Below the pieces are notes generated by a model. The model made no database searches. It was given only the letters and a program-made list of their open reading frames with translations, and was not told the DNA's origin. A stretch of DNA of 64,000 bases from [Eubacterium] saphenum (GTDB lineage: Bacteria; Bacillota; Clostridia; Peptostreptococcales; Anaerovoracaceae), in NCBI GenBank assembly GCA_004555725.1, contig SFHC01000014.1, positions 1-64,000 on the forward strand. The letters run 5' to 3'. The translations under genes and the position numbers were made by a program. Position 1 is the first letter of the stretch. Each line of letters begins with the position of its first letter. Shown piece after piece: positions 8,328 through 16,296 of the stretch.

Positions 8328-9152
8328 ATGAACCGATTCATCCAGAAATGCAATAAAGAGATTACAACAGCAGAGTACAGTTATTACACCGCGCGCGGAG
8401 CGTGCGGGACGTCGTTTAGGATTGTCCAGGTGTCCGATCTCCAGAGTGAGTATTTTGGCGAAAGACAGATCGGCCTGCTTCGCGCGGTTGAGCGCTGCAG
8501 GCCGGACATCATTGTGATTACCGGAGATCTGGTCGACCGGAGCCATACCGATTATCTGGCGGCGGAGCTGGCTGTAAAGGGTCTGGTGAACCTGGCGCCG
8601 GTTTATTACGTCAACGGAAATCATGAAGCCGACCTTCCGGGAACGGAGGCGGCTGATCTGTATCGGACGCTGGAAAAGCACGGGGTACATGTGCTGATGG
8701 ACAGCGGCCGGATGCTGGAACTGGGCGGCATGCGCGTGAATATCGCGGGCCTGTCGGAATATACGCTGTTTCAGGCGCGCCGGCAGCAGGCCGGAACCGG
8801 GCACCGCACCAAAAAGTCCGGGCTGGTTATTCCGGCGGTTGTAGAGGTGCCCGGCGCGCTGCGTATTTTGCTGGCGCATGAACCGCAGTATCTCCGGTAT
8901 TATTCGGCAGGGCGGCCGGATCTGATCTTTTCCGGGCATGCGCATGGCGGCCAGTTCTGTCTGCCTGGAAAAGAAAGGCGCGGAGTGTTTGCTCCGGATC
9001 AGGGCGTCTTTCCAAAGCTGACGAGCGGCTGCCACAGGTTCGCGGGTTCCACGATGTACATCAGCCGCGGACTGGGGAACAGTTCGTTTCCGCTCCGGTT
9101 GAACAACCCGCCGGAGATCGTGTGCGTGGAAGTGATTGGAACAGCTGAATAA
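8328..9152 (+). CDS. Metallophosphoesterase (YkuE/calcineurin-like)
   Basis: 274 residues. Dimetal phosphoesterase motifs in order: SDLQ (normally D-x-H), GDLVDR, GNHE, AHEPQ and GHAHGGQ. The third residue of motif 1 is Gln, not His, which changes one metal ligand. The N-terminus is short and lacks a clear signal peptide or TM helix. It starts 9 bp after xth with AGGAGT and probably shares its transcript. The substrate is unknown; relatives act on lipid phosphates or nucleotides. Confidence 0.85.
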   Translation: MNRFIQKCNKEITTAEYSYYTARGACGTSFRIVQVSDLQSEYFGERQIGLLRAVERCRPDIIVITGDLVDRSHTDYLAAELAVKGLVNLAPVYYVNGNHEADLPGTEAADLYRTLEKHGVHVLMDSGRMLELGGMRVNIAGLSEYTLFQARRQQAGTGHRTKKSGLVIPAVVEVPGALRILLAHEPQYLRYYSAGRPDLIFSGHAHGGQFCLPGKERRGVFAPDQGVFPKLTSGCHRFAGSTMYISRGLGNSSFPLRLNNPPEIVCVEVIGTAE

Positions 9153-9213
9153 TCGCCGATTGGCGATATACATTTCAGGCGGAGTGCGGCAAAAGGCAGC
9201 CCTGCCAAGGGGG

Positions 9214-9259
9214 GACGCAGTACGGGAAAAGAGTGACTCTTTCCCGGCTGCGTCTTTTT
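9214..9259 (+). terminator. Intrinsic terminator after the phosphoesterase
   Basis: Long stem GACGCAG..CGGGAAA/TTTCCCG..CTGCGTC (9214-9254) followed by TTTTT. Confidence 0.85.
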
Positions 9260-9271
9260 GCGCTCCTATTA

Positions 9272-9300
9272 TTGACAGCATATGGTAAAATTGGTAGCAT
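9272..9300 (+). promoter_or_regulatory. Promoter of the PC4-like gene
   Basis: Perfect TTGACA (9272-9277), 17-bp spacer, TAGCAT (9295-9300). It lies inside the longer open frame upstream, supporting the downstream start at 9348. Confidence 0.7.
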
Positions 9301-9347
9301 ATGGTTATCCCGATTGCGACAGTTTATCTTTAAGAAGGGAGATTACC

Positions 9348-9971
9348 ATGAACAGAGGAAGTGAGAATTCTAATTTTTCATTCGATATCAGAGAGAGACT
9401 CGGTGTCATTACAGAAAAGAAAAACGGATGGAAGAAGGAGCTGAACCTGGTCTGCTGGAATGGGAGGGAACCGGCTAAGTTTGACATCCGGGACTGGTCA
9501 GAAGATCATGCGCATATGGGAAGAGGCGTTACGCTCTACCAGGAAGAGATCCGCATTCTGACAGAATTGTATCAGCGTTATGAGAAAAATCTTGCGGAGA
9601 CGGAAGCTGCCGGGGACCAGGAAGAGGCACATGAGACGGCGCGCCAGGAAGAAGAGTGTGCGCGCCGTGACGAGGAGGCTGCCCGTGTTGCGGCGATGCG
9701 CAGAGAACTGAAGGAAGAAGTCCGCCGAGAGATGGAAATGGAGCAGCAGAGCCGAGCGGCACAGGAGATCCGGGCGCAGGCAGAGGGACAGGCGCAGGTT
9801 TCCAATCAGACGCAGGAACCAGCACAGGATGAGCCTTCGGTTCATAATGAAGAGCAGGAGAAGACGCATGGAGAATCGGCTGCGGTTTCCGGAGCCGGGA
9901 TGGTTGCAGAAGCTGCGCTGCGTGGAAATGCCTGCGGGCAGTGCGGCTCATGTGAAGAAGTGCCGTTCTGA
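9348..9971 (+). CDS. PC4/YdbC-type ssDNA-binding protein with coiled-coil tail
   Basis: 207 residues from ATG 9348 (AAGAAGGGAG upstream). Residues 1-75 match the YdbC/PC4 coactivator fold: FDIRERLGVIT, NGWKKELNLVCWNGREP, FDIRDWSEDH, MGRGVTL. This fold binds single-stranded DNA or RNA. Bacterial YdbC proteins are usually only about 75 residues; here a highly charged Glu/Arg/Gln coiled-coil region (about 80-185) and a Cys-rich end (CGQCGSC) are added. The tail could bind a metal or another protein; this is inference. It stands alone between a terminator and the next promoter. Confidence 0.75.
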   Translation: MNRGSENSNFSFDIRERLGVITEKKNGWKKELNLVCWNGREPAKFDIRDWSEDHAHMGRGVTLYQEEIRILTELYQRYEKNLAETEAAGDQEEAHETARQEEECARRDEEAARVAAMRRELKEEVRREMEMEQQSRAAQEIRAQAEGQAQVSNQTQEPAQDEPSVHNEEQEKTHGESAAVSGAGMVAEAALRGNACGQCGSCEEVPF

Positions 9972-10097
9972 TTTTCAGGGACTGCGATGGGGAGAGCATG
10001 AGCCTGTTGGTTCGATGGAAGACGGATTCTCATAAGGCTGTAAGGGATGTGATTCTGAGTGCTCATTTTCGAATGAGAGTATCAGGTTTTACGTACA

Positions 10098-10125
10098 TTG
10101 TATTTCATCTGGTATGTGGTATCAT
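10098..10125 (+). promoter_or_regulatory. Probable promoter of the nucleoside kinase gene
   Basis: TTGTAT, 16-bp spacer, TATCAT, about 50 bp before ATG 10174. Confidence 0.5.
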
Positions 10126-10173
10126 GAAAGAGAGATATTTCCGACAATGGTCGGATGAACGAGGTGAAATGGA

Positions 10174-11841
10174 ATGAGAATCAGGCTGAAAACAGAACCG
10201 AATGGGAGATATCAGAAGGTCGATGTTCAGCGCGGCGTCAGCATAGAATCGCTGTATAAGCAGATGGCGGATAAACTGCCGTATACTGTACTTGCCGCGC
10301 GCGTAAACTGTAAATATGAGGGGCTCCGCTTTCAGCTGGAGCATGAGTGTGATGTGGAGCTGCTGGACATGAGAACGCAGGCGGCGAGCTATGTCTATCA
10401 GGACAGTCTGACGATGATCTTTATCGTTGCGGCAAATGAAGTCCTGGACGGTGTGCAGGTGGAGGTGGCAAACTCCCTGAACCAGGGACTCTACATTGAG
10501 CTGAAGGGGATCAGTCCGGTCCCGGAGGAAATCGTCGGCAAGATCCGTGATCGAATGCAGGATCTGATCGATCGGGACTTGCCATATCGCAAGGAATTTA
10601 AAACCAGTGCTGAAATCGGAGAGATCATTGGAAAGCAGGGGTATATGGAGAACACCGTACGGCTGATGCATGAGTTCAGCAAGGATTTTCGGCTGAAGCT
10701 GTATACGCTGGACGGATATTCCCAGTTCGCATATGGACTGATGGCGCCGTCGACCGGCTATATGAAGTGTTTTGAACTGAGAGCGTACCGCTTTGGACTG
10801 CTGCTGCGCTTTCCGAACAACCATGAACCGGACCGTCTGCCGGAGTACCATAACCAGCCGAAGCTGTATCAGGCGTTCGGTGAACAGACGCGCTGGGATC
10901 GTCTGCTCCAGATCAATTATGTGGCAGATCTGAATGAACAGGTCCGGCAGGGGAACGCGAACAACCTCATTCAGGTCGCGGAGGCCCTGCAGGAGAAAAA
11001 GATCGCCGAAATTGCCGATGAGATCCGCAGGCTGCGGAAAAGGATCATTCTGATTGCCGGCCCGTCTTCTTCCGGCAAGACGACGTTTGCCCGGAGACTG
11101 AAAGTCCAGCTCGCCGTCAATGGTTTAAATGCGATCTGTCTGAGCACGGATGATTATTTTAAAGAGCGCGGCGAGACACCATTGGATGAAAATGGTGAAC
11201 CGGATTATGAAGGGTTCGGCGCGATCGACCGCGATCTGTTCACACAGAATATGAATGATCTTCTGGCGGGAAGGACAGTTGATCTTCCAGTATTCAACTT
11301 TCTGACCGGACATAAGGAGTATGGAAAAGAAGTCACTTCTCTCCGGCCAGGCCAGCCGGTCATTATTGAAGGCATTCACGGACTGAATGGCAAACTGACA
11401 GAAGGCATACCGGAAGAAGAGAAATACAAGATTTACATCAGTCCGCTGACGCAGCTGAATGTCGATGAACACAATCGTGTTCCGACGACGGATGAGCGTC
11501 TTCTGCGCCGAATGGTCAGAGATTATCAGTTCCGCGGACACAGCGCGTCGGAGACGATTCAGGAGTGGCCTAAAGTCCGCGCCGGAGAGGATGTCATCAT
11601 CTTTCCGTACAGTGGCGAGGCGGACGTATTGTTTAATTCCTATCTCGTGTATGAGATCGCGGTGCTGAAGAAATACGCTGAGCCGCTGCTCCGTTCAGTG
11701 ACGCTGGACGACCCGTCATACGCAGAGGCGAGCAGGATGATGAAGTTCCTGCATTTCTTTGAGACGATTGAGGATGATTCCGTGATCGTGAATAATTCTA
11801 TTCTTCGCGAGTTCATCGGCGGAAGCGTGTTTGTGAGCTGA
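10174..11841 (+). CDS. Uridine kinase-like nucleoside kinase with ThrRS-type N-terminus
   Basis: 555 residues. The first ~280 residues resemble the TGS/SAD region of threonyl-tRNA synthetase (RIRLKTEPNGRYQKVDVQRG, then a YSQFAYGLMAPSTGY segment). From about 296 comes a P-loop kinase of the phosphoribulokinase/uridine kinase family: GPSSSGKTTF, STDDYFKER, VDLPVFNFLTG, IIEGIHGLN. This domain order defines the long 'nucleoside kinase' family of Firmicutes. The substrate is presumed a pyrimidine nucleoside. GAGGTG precedes the ATG, and a bidirectional terminator follows. Confidence 0.88.
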   Translation: MRIRLKTEPNGRYQKVDVQRGVSIESLYKQMADKLPYTVLAARVNCKYEGLRFQLEHECDVELLDMRTQAASYVYQDSLTMIFIVAANEVLDGVQVEVANSLNQGLYIELKGISPVPEEIVGKIRDRMQDLIDRDLPYRKEFKTSAEIGEIIGKQGYMENTVRLMHEFSKDFRLKLYTLDGYSQFAYGLMAPSTGYMKCFELRAYRFGLLLRFPNNHEPDRLPEYHNQPKLYQAFGEQTRWDRLLQINYVADLNEQVRQGNANNLIQVAEALQEKKIAEIADEIRRLRKRIILIAGPSSSGKTTFARRLKVQLAVNGLNAICLSTDDYFKERGETPLDENGEPDYEGFGAIDRDLFTQNMNDLLAGRTVDLPVFNFLTGHKEYGKEVTSLRPGQPVIIEGIHGLNGKLTEGIPEEEKYKIYISPLTQLNVDEHNRVPTTDERLLRRMVRDYQFRGHSASETIQEWPKVRAGEDVIIFPYSGEADVLFNSYLVYEIAVLKKYAEPLLRSVTLDDPSYAEASRMMKFLHFFETIEDDSVIVNNSILREFIGGSVFVS

Positions 11842-11919
11842 GGCAGAGCGCGTGGATCGGGGAGTGCAGGAATTCGCATCGCACAGGGAATCCGAATCCA
11901 GGACATCGAAAAACAAGCA

Positions 11920-11977
11920 AAAGAGACTGCAGCACGGCCGGCATCGGATAGATAGCCGCTCGTGCTGCAGTCTCTTT
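11920..11977. terminator. Bidirectional terminator between nucleoside kinase and desulfoferrodoxin
   Basis: Perfect 16-bp inverted repeat AAAGAGACTGCAGCAC (11920-11935)/GTGCTGCAGTCTCTTT (11962-11977). The genes converge here, and the minus strand has a T-rich tail (TTTTGCTTGTTTTT). Confidence 0.8.
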
Positions 11978-12105
11978 GTCTGTCTGGCTGCGGAGCCAGA
12001 CCTGTATGCATTCTTTTTGTTTACTGTTTTTACTGTTTTTTCGGTCTTATCTGCCCGGCGCCGGCTTGGGCGCGGCGTGATCCCGAAAGACCTGCATGCG
12101 GAGGA

Positions 12106-12483
12106 TTAAACCTCGGCTTTCCAGAGACCGTGCAGAGTGCAGTATTCATATACTGCAGCAGGCTTCTCGCCAGGAGCTACAGCAAACTCTGCTTCTGGCT
12201 TGTCTGCTGGTGTCAGATGTCTGACCTGCAGGCTTCCCTTATCGGTCTCCAGCATGATCATCTGGATGTAATGCTCGTCCGTCATCGGATGCTCTACGCT
12301 TCCGACTTTGACACATACGCGGTTTCCGTCAACGGTGACTGCCGGAACGTGCTTCTCCTGTGCTGCGTCTACGGTGTTCGGCTCGAGCAGTTCCATCGGC
12401 TTTCCACAGCAGGACGGGTTGCAGTGTCCCTTGTGCGCCATAAATACCATTGTTCCGCAGCTGTTGCATTTAAAAAGTTCCAT
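12106..12483 (-). CDS. dfx: Desulfoferrodoxin (superoxide reductase)
   Basis: 125 residues. An N-terminal desulforedoxin-like iron site (C6, C9, C25, C26 in CNSCG..SCCGKPM) and a C-terminal superoxide reductase domain with EKHVP (E43, K44, H45), HPMTDEHYI and CTLHGLW (C115, H118) as ligands of the catalytic iron. It reduces superoxide to peroxide without making oxygen, typical of anaerobes. AGGAGGT sits before the ATG at 12483. It faces perR divergently and belongs functionally with perR and rubrerythrin. Confidence 0.95.
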   Translation of the reverse strand: MELFKCNSCGTMVFMAHKGHCNPSCCGKPMELLEPNTVDAAQEKHVPAVTVDGNRVCVKVGSVEHPMTDEHYIQMIMLETDKGSLQVRHLTPADKPEAEFAVAPGEKPAAVYEYCTLHGLWKAEV

Positions 12484-12742
12484 GTGTTTACCTCCTGTTT
12501 AATATGTTTTGTTTAATGTTCTGAAACAGATTGTACGATGTTGTAATGTTTCAAGTTCTAAGGTTTAATTGCACGGATTCCTCCGTTGTAATCAATTGTG
12601 ATATTGGTTGTTGTGTTTTCAGGCGGCACTCCGGGAATCTCCTTGGCGGGTGCTTTTTGTCCCCTGAAACTGTTATCTATACTATACCATAAATCCCAAG
12701 AAATAAAACAGAAAAGAATAATATTTATTTTCTAGATTCGGC

Positions 12743-12771
12743 TTGACAAAAAGGGTGCAGCAGATTATTAT
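12743..12771 (+). promoter_or_regulatory. Promoter of perR
   Basis: Perfect TTGACA (12743-12748), 17-bp spacer, TATTAT (12766-12771), immediately upstream of the operator box. Confidence 0.8.
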
Positions 12772-12773
12772 AA

Positions 12774-12788
12774 TGATAATCATTATCA
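12774..12788. promoter_or_regulatory. Fur/PerR-type operator (7-1-7 box)
   Basis: TGATAATCATTATCA is a perfect 7-1-7 inverted repeat equal to the classical Fur box TGATAATnATTATCA; PerR boxes differ only at TTATAATnATTATAA. It sits between the -10 and the GTG start of perR, so autorepression is likely. Confidence 0.88.
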
Positions 12789-12803
12789 GAAAGGGGAAAT
12801 TGA

Positions 12804-13229
12804 GTGAGGTATTCAAAACAGCGGAGCCTGATTATGGATGTGCTGAAAAGTACGCACACGCACCCGACTGCACAGTGGGTATATGAGCAGGCGAAACGGG
12901 AAATGCCTTCGATCGGCATCGCGACGGTGTACCGGAATCTGAACGCGCTTGTGCAGAATGGGGATGTCCAGAAGATTATCGCGCCGGGAAACATCGAACA
13001 TTATGATGCGGATACGAGCGACCACTGGCATATGGAATGCATGCAGTGCGGACGGATCGTGGATCTGAAAGCCAGCAGCGAACAGCTTGCGGCTCTGCAT
13101 CGCATGATTGTCGAGACGTTTGACATCCGGGACGAGAATGTCCGGATCGGGAAAACGCTTCTGCAGGGTGTGTGCAACGACTGTCTGCTCAGAAATAAGA
13201 AAGGCTCTGATAATGAAAACGTGCATTGA
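12804..13229 (+). CDS. perR: PerR-type peroxide-sensing repressor (Fur family)
   Basis: 141 residues from a GTG start, with AAAGGGG 7 bp upstream. Winged-helix N-terminus (PTAQWVYEQAKREMPSIGIATVYRNLN) and Zn site C79-x2-C82 ... C124-x2-C127. The regulatory ligands H20, D68, H74, H76 and D87 match B. subtilis PerR H37, D85, H91, H93 and D104 with a constant offset of 17. The Asp at 87 (Glu in Fur) is the residue that separates PerR from Fur. Neighbours dfx and rubrerythrin are typical PerR targets. Confidence 0.88.
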   Translation: MRYSKQRSLIMDVLKSTHTHPTAQWVYEQAKREMPSIGIATVYRNLNALVQNGDVQKIIAPGNIEHYDADTSDHWHMECMQCGRIVDLKASSEQLAALHRMIVETFDIRDENVRIGKTLLQGVCNDCLLRNKKGSDNENVH

Positions 13230-13312
13230 TCCGTGACATGGCGGACGGTGCGCAGAAAAGATTAACAGATATCGCTTTAGAATCGAAAAACATTGATATG
13301 GAGGAACTGACA

Positions 13313-13849
13313 ATGAAAGATCTCAAAGGAACAAAGACACTGGAAAATCTGCTGGCTGCATTTGCGGGAGAGTCCCAGGCGACAAACAAGTACCGCTACT
13401 ACGCGTCCAAGGCCAAGAAGGAAGGTTATGAGCAGATCGCTGCAATCTTCCAGGAGACATCCGACAACGAGAAGGAGCACGCAAAACTGTGGTTCAAGCT
13501 GGCTCACGGAATCGGAACAACGGAGGAGAATCTGCTCGACGCAGCTGCCGGCGAGAACTACGAGTGGACAGATATGTATAAGAAGATGGCTGAAGAGGCC
13601 AGAGAAGAAGGATTTGACGACATTGCGCGTCAGTTCGAAGGTGTAGCTTCTGTAGAGGCTGAGCATGAGCAGAGATACCGCAAACTCGCTGAGAATGTGA
13701 AGAACGGCGAAGTCTTCCAGAAGAAGGAGAAGGTTCTCTGGCAGTGCAGAAACTGCGGATACCAGGTAGTTTCTGAGGAAGCGCCTAAGGTATGCCCGGT
13801 CTGCAAGCACCCGCAGTCCTTCTTCCAGGTAAAGCCGGAGAATTATTAA
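13313..13849 (+). CDS. rbr: Rubrerythrin
   Basis: 178 residues from ATG 13313 (GGAGG at 13300-13304), preferred to an open frame extending back to 13226. A ferritin-like diiron domain carries the EhsQATNKYRYYA-type helix, two ExxH helices (EKEHAKLW, EAEHEQRY) and Glu ligands. A C-terminal rubredoxin domain has CRNCG and CPVCKHP. It reduces hydrogen peroxide with electrons from rubredoxin/NADH. It is 83 bp downstream of perR with no terminator between them, so likely cotranscribed. Confidence 0.95.
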   Translation: MKDLKGTKTLENLLAAFAGESQATNKYRYYASKAKKEGYEQIAAIFQETSDNEKEHAKLWFKLAHGIGTTEENLLDAAAGENYEWTDMYKKMAEEAREEGFDDIARQFEGVASVEAEHEQRYRKLAENVKNGEVFQKKEKVLWQCRNCGYQVVSEEAPKVCPVCKHPQSFFQVKPENY

Positions 13850-14272
13850 ACCGGAGCGTCGATCAGACGCAATGAAGTCTGAATGAATTTCAGAACATCG
13901 AAAAGTTAATTTACGCATACATGCGCTCTGCCGTTGAATCTGGAAATTTCCGCAGTTTTCCGGCGGGGCGATGATGATAACCCTCTGATAGGAAACACCT
14001 TCTGGCTGCAGACGCGGCGGGGAGGTGTTTTTCTTATGGCGGGCGGAGGGCGCGGGTGCGGCAGAATGGGGACGTTCTCAGGGTATGCAGGGAGTCCGGG
14101 GACAAAAAATACAGCGCAAGGGGACTCTGGAATTGTCAGCATTTTATGATAACGGGAGCGAAAGGTGTACGCGTGGACGCGTGTCAAAGTGTCGGCTCCC
14201 GGACCGGTTATAAACACTGCGGTTCAAAAAACGAAAGATGAAAAAAGTCGGGAATAAAAGAGCAAAAATCTC
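13850..14272. other. rubrerythrin-rpsJ intergenic region
   Basis: No credible gene. It holds the rubrerythrin terminator (13993-14034). Short overlapping open frames at 13906-14241 on both strands lack ribosome binding sites and are rejected. Confidence 0.6.
13993..14034 (+). terminator. Intrinsic terminator after rubrerythrin
   Basis: AAACACCT (13993-14000)/AGGTGTTT (14023-14030) followed by TTCTT. Confidence 0.7.
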
Positions 14273-14301
14273 TTGCATTTATTTTGCATATCGTTTATAC
14301 T
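14273..14301 (+). promoter_or_regulatory. Promoter of the S10 ribosomal operon
   Basis: TTGCAT (14273-14278), 17-bp spacer, TATACT (14296-14301). It gives a leader of about 235 nt before rpsJ. Confidence 0.8.
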
Positions 14302-14307
14302 GGAAAA

Positions 14308-14544
14308 GCTTGTATAAGGCGAAGATGCGGGAAGTTGCTGAGCTATCAGGTAATTTCCGCTGAGAATTGTCCCCGCGCGACGGGGGCGAAGGAGCTCGCC
14401 GGCTTTTCTTTTGTGCGTTTTTTCATGGAAACGCACATGAGCGTGTGCAAGGGATGCAAGCGTGACGCACGTTGAAATGCAGGCGTTGGAGCCCCTCGTA
14501 CGAGAATAGCGAAAACAGTACCAAACAATTAACAGGAGGAACAC
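14308..14544 (+). promoter_or_regulatory. Structured S10-operon leader RNA
   Basis: Untranslated leader with several hairpins: CCCCG/CGGGG (14371-14385); GGCGA/TCGCC (14385-14400) followed by a U-rich GGCTTTTCTTTT; GTGCGTTT/AAACGCAC (14413-14436); and a competing GCACA/TGTGC pairing that reuses the last arm; then the palindrome CTCGTACGAG (14495-14504). The arrangement fits ribosomal-protein autoregulation by attenuation (L4 in other bacteria), but the binding site is not proven. Confidence 0.5.
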
Positions 14545-14856
14545 ATGAGCGAATTACAGAAAATCAGAATCAGGCTGAAGGCTTATGATCACGCACTGCT
14601 GGATCAGAGCGCAGCCAAAATCGTCGAGACAGCAAAGAAGACTGGAGCTGAGGTTTCCGGACCGATTCCGCTGCCGACAGAGAAAGAGGTCGTAACAATC
14701 CTTCGTGCGGTTCATAAGTATAAGGACAGCAGAGAGCAGTTCGAGCAGAGAACCCACAAGAGACTGATCGACATAACCAATGCCACACTGCAGACAACAG
14801 ACGCGCTGACAAAGCTCGACCTGCCGGCTGGAGTTGACATTGAGATCAAGCTGTAA
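14545..14856 (+). CDS. rpsJ: 30S ribosomal protein S10
   Basis: 103 residues, family length. Start has AGGAGG (14534-14539). QKIRIRLKAYDH at the N-terminus and THKRLIDI in the long loop are diagnostic. First gene of the S10-spc-alpha block, separated from rplC by an unusual 151-nt spacer. S10 sits in the 30S head and also serves as NusE in antitermination complexes. Confidence 0.98.
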   Translation: MSELQKIRIRLKAYDHALLDQSAAKIVETAKKTGAEVSGPIPLPTEKEVVTILRAVHKYKDSREQFEQRTHKRLIDITNATLQTTDALTKLDLPAGVDIEIKL

Positions 14857-14866
14857 GGGACACTCC

Positions 14867-14993
14867 CTTAGTATGGAGGCGTTCATGACCCGGATGTCTC
14901 CCGCTGTAAGAAGGCTCAGAATGACCGGTGCAGCTTCGGTCCGCTATGAGCACTTAGTATGATGGATCCGAAGGGATTCATCCGCTGTAAGAA
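14867..14993 (+). promoter_or_regulatory. Three-hairpin spacer with duplicated motif between rpsJ and rplC
   Basis: Two related units, 14867-14912 and 14953-14993, each begin with CTTAGTATG and end with CCGCTGTAAGAA. Unit 2 folds as GATGGATCC-GAAG-GGATTCATC (9 bp with one G-U). A third hairpin between them has arms CTCA..GACCG/CGGTC..TGAG (14915-14950). It has no coding potential and no T run, so it is more likely a regulatory or processing RNA element than a terminator. Confidence 0.5.
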
Positions 14994-15007
14994 TTGGAGG
15001 AACATAT

Positions 15008-15646
15008 ATGAAAGCAATTCTTGGAAAGAAAGTCGGAATGACACAGATTTTCGCCGAGTCCGGTGAAGTTATTCCGGTAACGGTCATCCAGGCTGGTCCT
15101 GAAGTCGTTACACAGATCAAGACTGTTGAAACTGACGGATACAATGCAGTTCAGGTCGGATATGAAGACCAGAAACTGCATCGTGTGAACAAGCCTATGA
15201 CTGGCCACTTCGCCAAGAGTGAGACAGCTCCTAAGAAGTATCTGGCAGAGTTCAGAAACGACGAGGGAGAGACTTACGAACTTGGACAGGAGATCACAGT
15301 TGCTGACTTTGAGGAAGGCAAGAAACTGGACATCACCGGCGTATCCAAGGGTAAGGGAACACAGGGCAACATCAAGAGACACGGTCACAGCAGAGGACCG
15401 ATGAGCCACGGCTCCAAGCACAAGAGACTTGCCGGGGGCCTGGCAGCAGCGACATATCCTTCCAGAGTATTCCCTGGAAACGACGGTCCGGGAAGAATGG
15501 GTCGCGACACAGTCACTGTTCAGAATGTTAAACTGGTAAAAATTGATACTGACAGAAATCTTATGCTTGTCAAGGGCGCTGTTCCGGGCGGCAGAGGCGG
15601 TCTGCTGAAAATCAGATATGCCGTTAAAGGTCAGGATGACAAATAG
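15008..15646 (+). CDS. rplC: 50S ribosomal protein L3
   Basis: 212 residues. MKAILGKKVGMTQIF at the start and the GPMSHGSKHKR loop that approaches the peptidyl transferase centre are diagnostic. TTGGAGG lies before the ATG. It is the first gene after the structured spacer and an early assembly protein of the 50S subunit. Confidence 0.98.
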   Translation: MKAILGKKVGMTQIFAESGEVIPVTVIQAGPEVVTQIKTVETDGYNAVQVGYEDQKLHRVNKPMTGHFAKSETAPKKYLAEFRNDEGETYELGQEITVADFEEGKKLDITGVSKGKGTQGNIKRHGHSRGPMSHGSKHKRLAGGLAAATYPSRVFPGNDGPGRMGRDTVTVQNVKLVKIDTDRNLMLVKGAVPGGRGGLLKIRYAVKGQDDK

Positions 15647-15672
15647 GAATAGCTGAGAAAGGAGGACGCGCA

Positions 15673-16296
15673 ATGGCAACAGTTAAGATGCTCAACATGG
15701 CCGGACAGGAAGCCGGAACAATTGAGTTGAATGATGAATTATTCGGCATCGAGCCAAACGAGAATGCCGTTCATGAAGTTGTAAAGAATTATCTTGCCAA
15801 CCAGAGACAGGGCACACAGTCCGCAAAGACCAGAGCCGAAGTCAGAGGAGGCGGAAGAAAGCCGTTCAGACAGAAGGGAACCGGCCGTCACAGACAGGGA
15901 AGCACAACAGACCCGTCACAGATCGGCGGAGGAATTGTGTTCGCACCAAAGCCGAGAGATTACAGATATGCAGTTCCGAAGAAAGTTAAGAAACTCGCTC
16001 TTCGTTCCGCACTCTCCGCTAAGGTTGCTGACGGCGAAATCATCGTACTGGATGAGCTGAAGTTTGACGCTCCTAAGACAAAGGAGATGGCAGCAACACT
16101 GAAGAACATCAACGCTGCAAAGAAGGCGCTGATCGTTACTGCAGAGAAGGATGACAATGTTGTTCGCTCCGCTGCCAACATCCCGGGAGTAAGAACAGTC
16201 CTGGCTTCCAACATGAATGTTTATGAGATTGTAAATCACACAAGCTTCATCGTTACCAAGGAAGCTGTAAAGAAGATCGAGGAGGTGTACTTATAA
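15673..16296 (+). CDS. rplD: 50S ribosomal protein L4
   Basis: 207 residues. The exit-tunnel loop shows GGGRKPFRQKGTGRHRQG, the macrolide-contact region. AAAGGAGG precedes the ATG. In several bacteria L4 also represses the S10 operon by binding its leader, relevant to the structured leader upstream. Its stop overlaps the rplW start by 1 nt. Confidence 0.98.
   Translation: MATVKMLNMAGQEAGTIELNDELFGIEPNENAVHEVVKNYLANQRQGTQSAKTRAEVRGGGRKPFRQKGTGRHRQGSTTDPSQIGGGIVFAPKPRDYRYAVPKKVKKLALRSALSAKVADGEIIVLDELKFDAPKTKEMAATLKNINAAKKALIVTAEKDDNVVRSAANIPGVRTVLASNMNVYEIVNHTSFIVTKEAVKKIEEVYL

Larger units (their letters stand above)
12484..12803. other. Divergent dfx-perR control region
   Basis: 320 bp without a called gene. 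On the plus side: the perR promoter and operator. On the minus side, a possible extended -10 (TGGTATAGT, near 12675-12685) would give dfx a leader of roughly 180 nt holding a GC-rich hairpin around 12622-12655 and a tiny SD-GTG-7-codon frame. No known riboswitch was recognised. Confidence 0.4.

Noticed and set aside
13906..14241. Several 60-100 codon frames between rubrerythrin and rpsJ
   Set aside because: They overlap a terminator and each other, and none has a ribosome binding site or recognisable domain.
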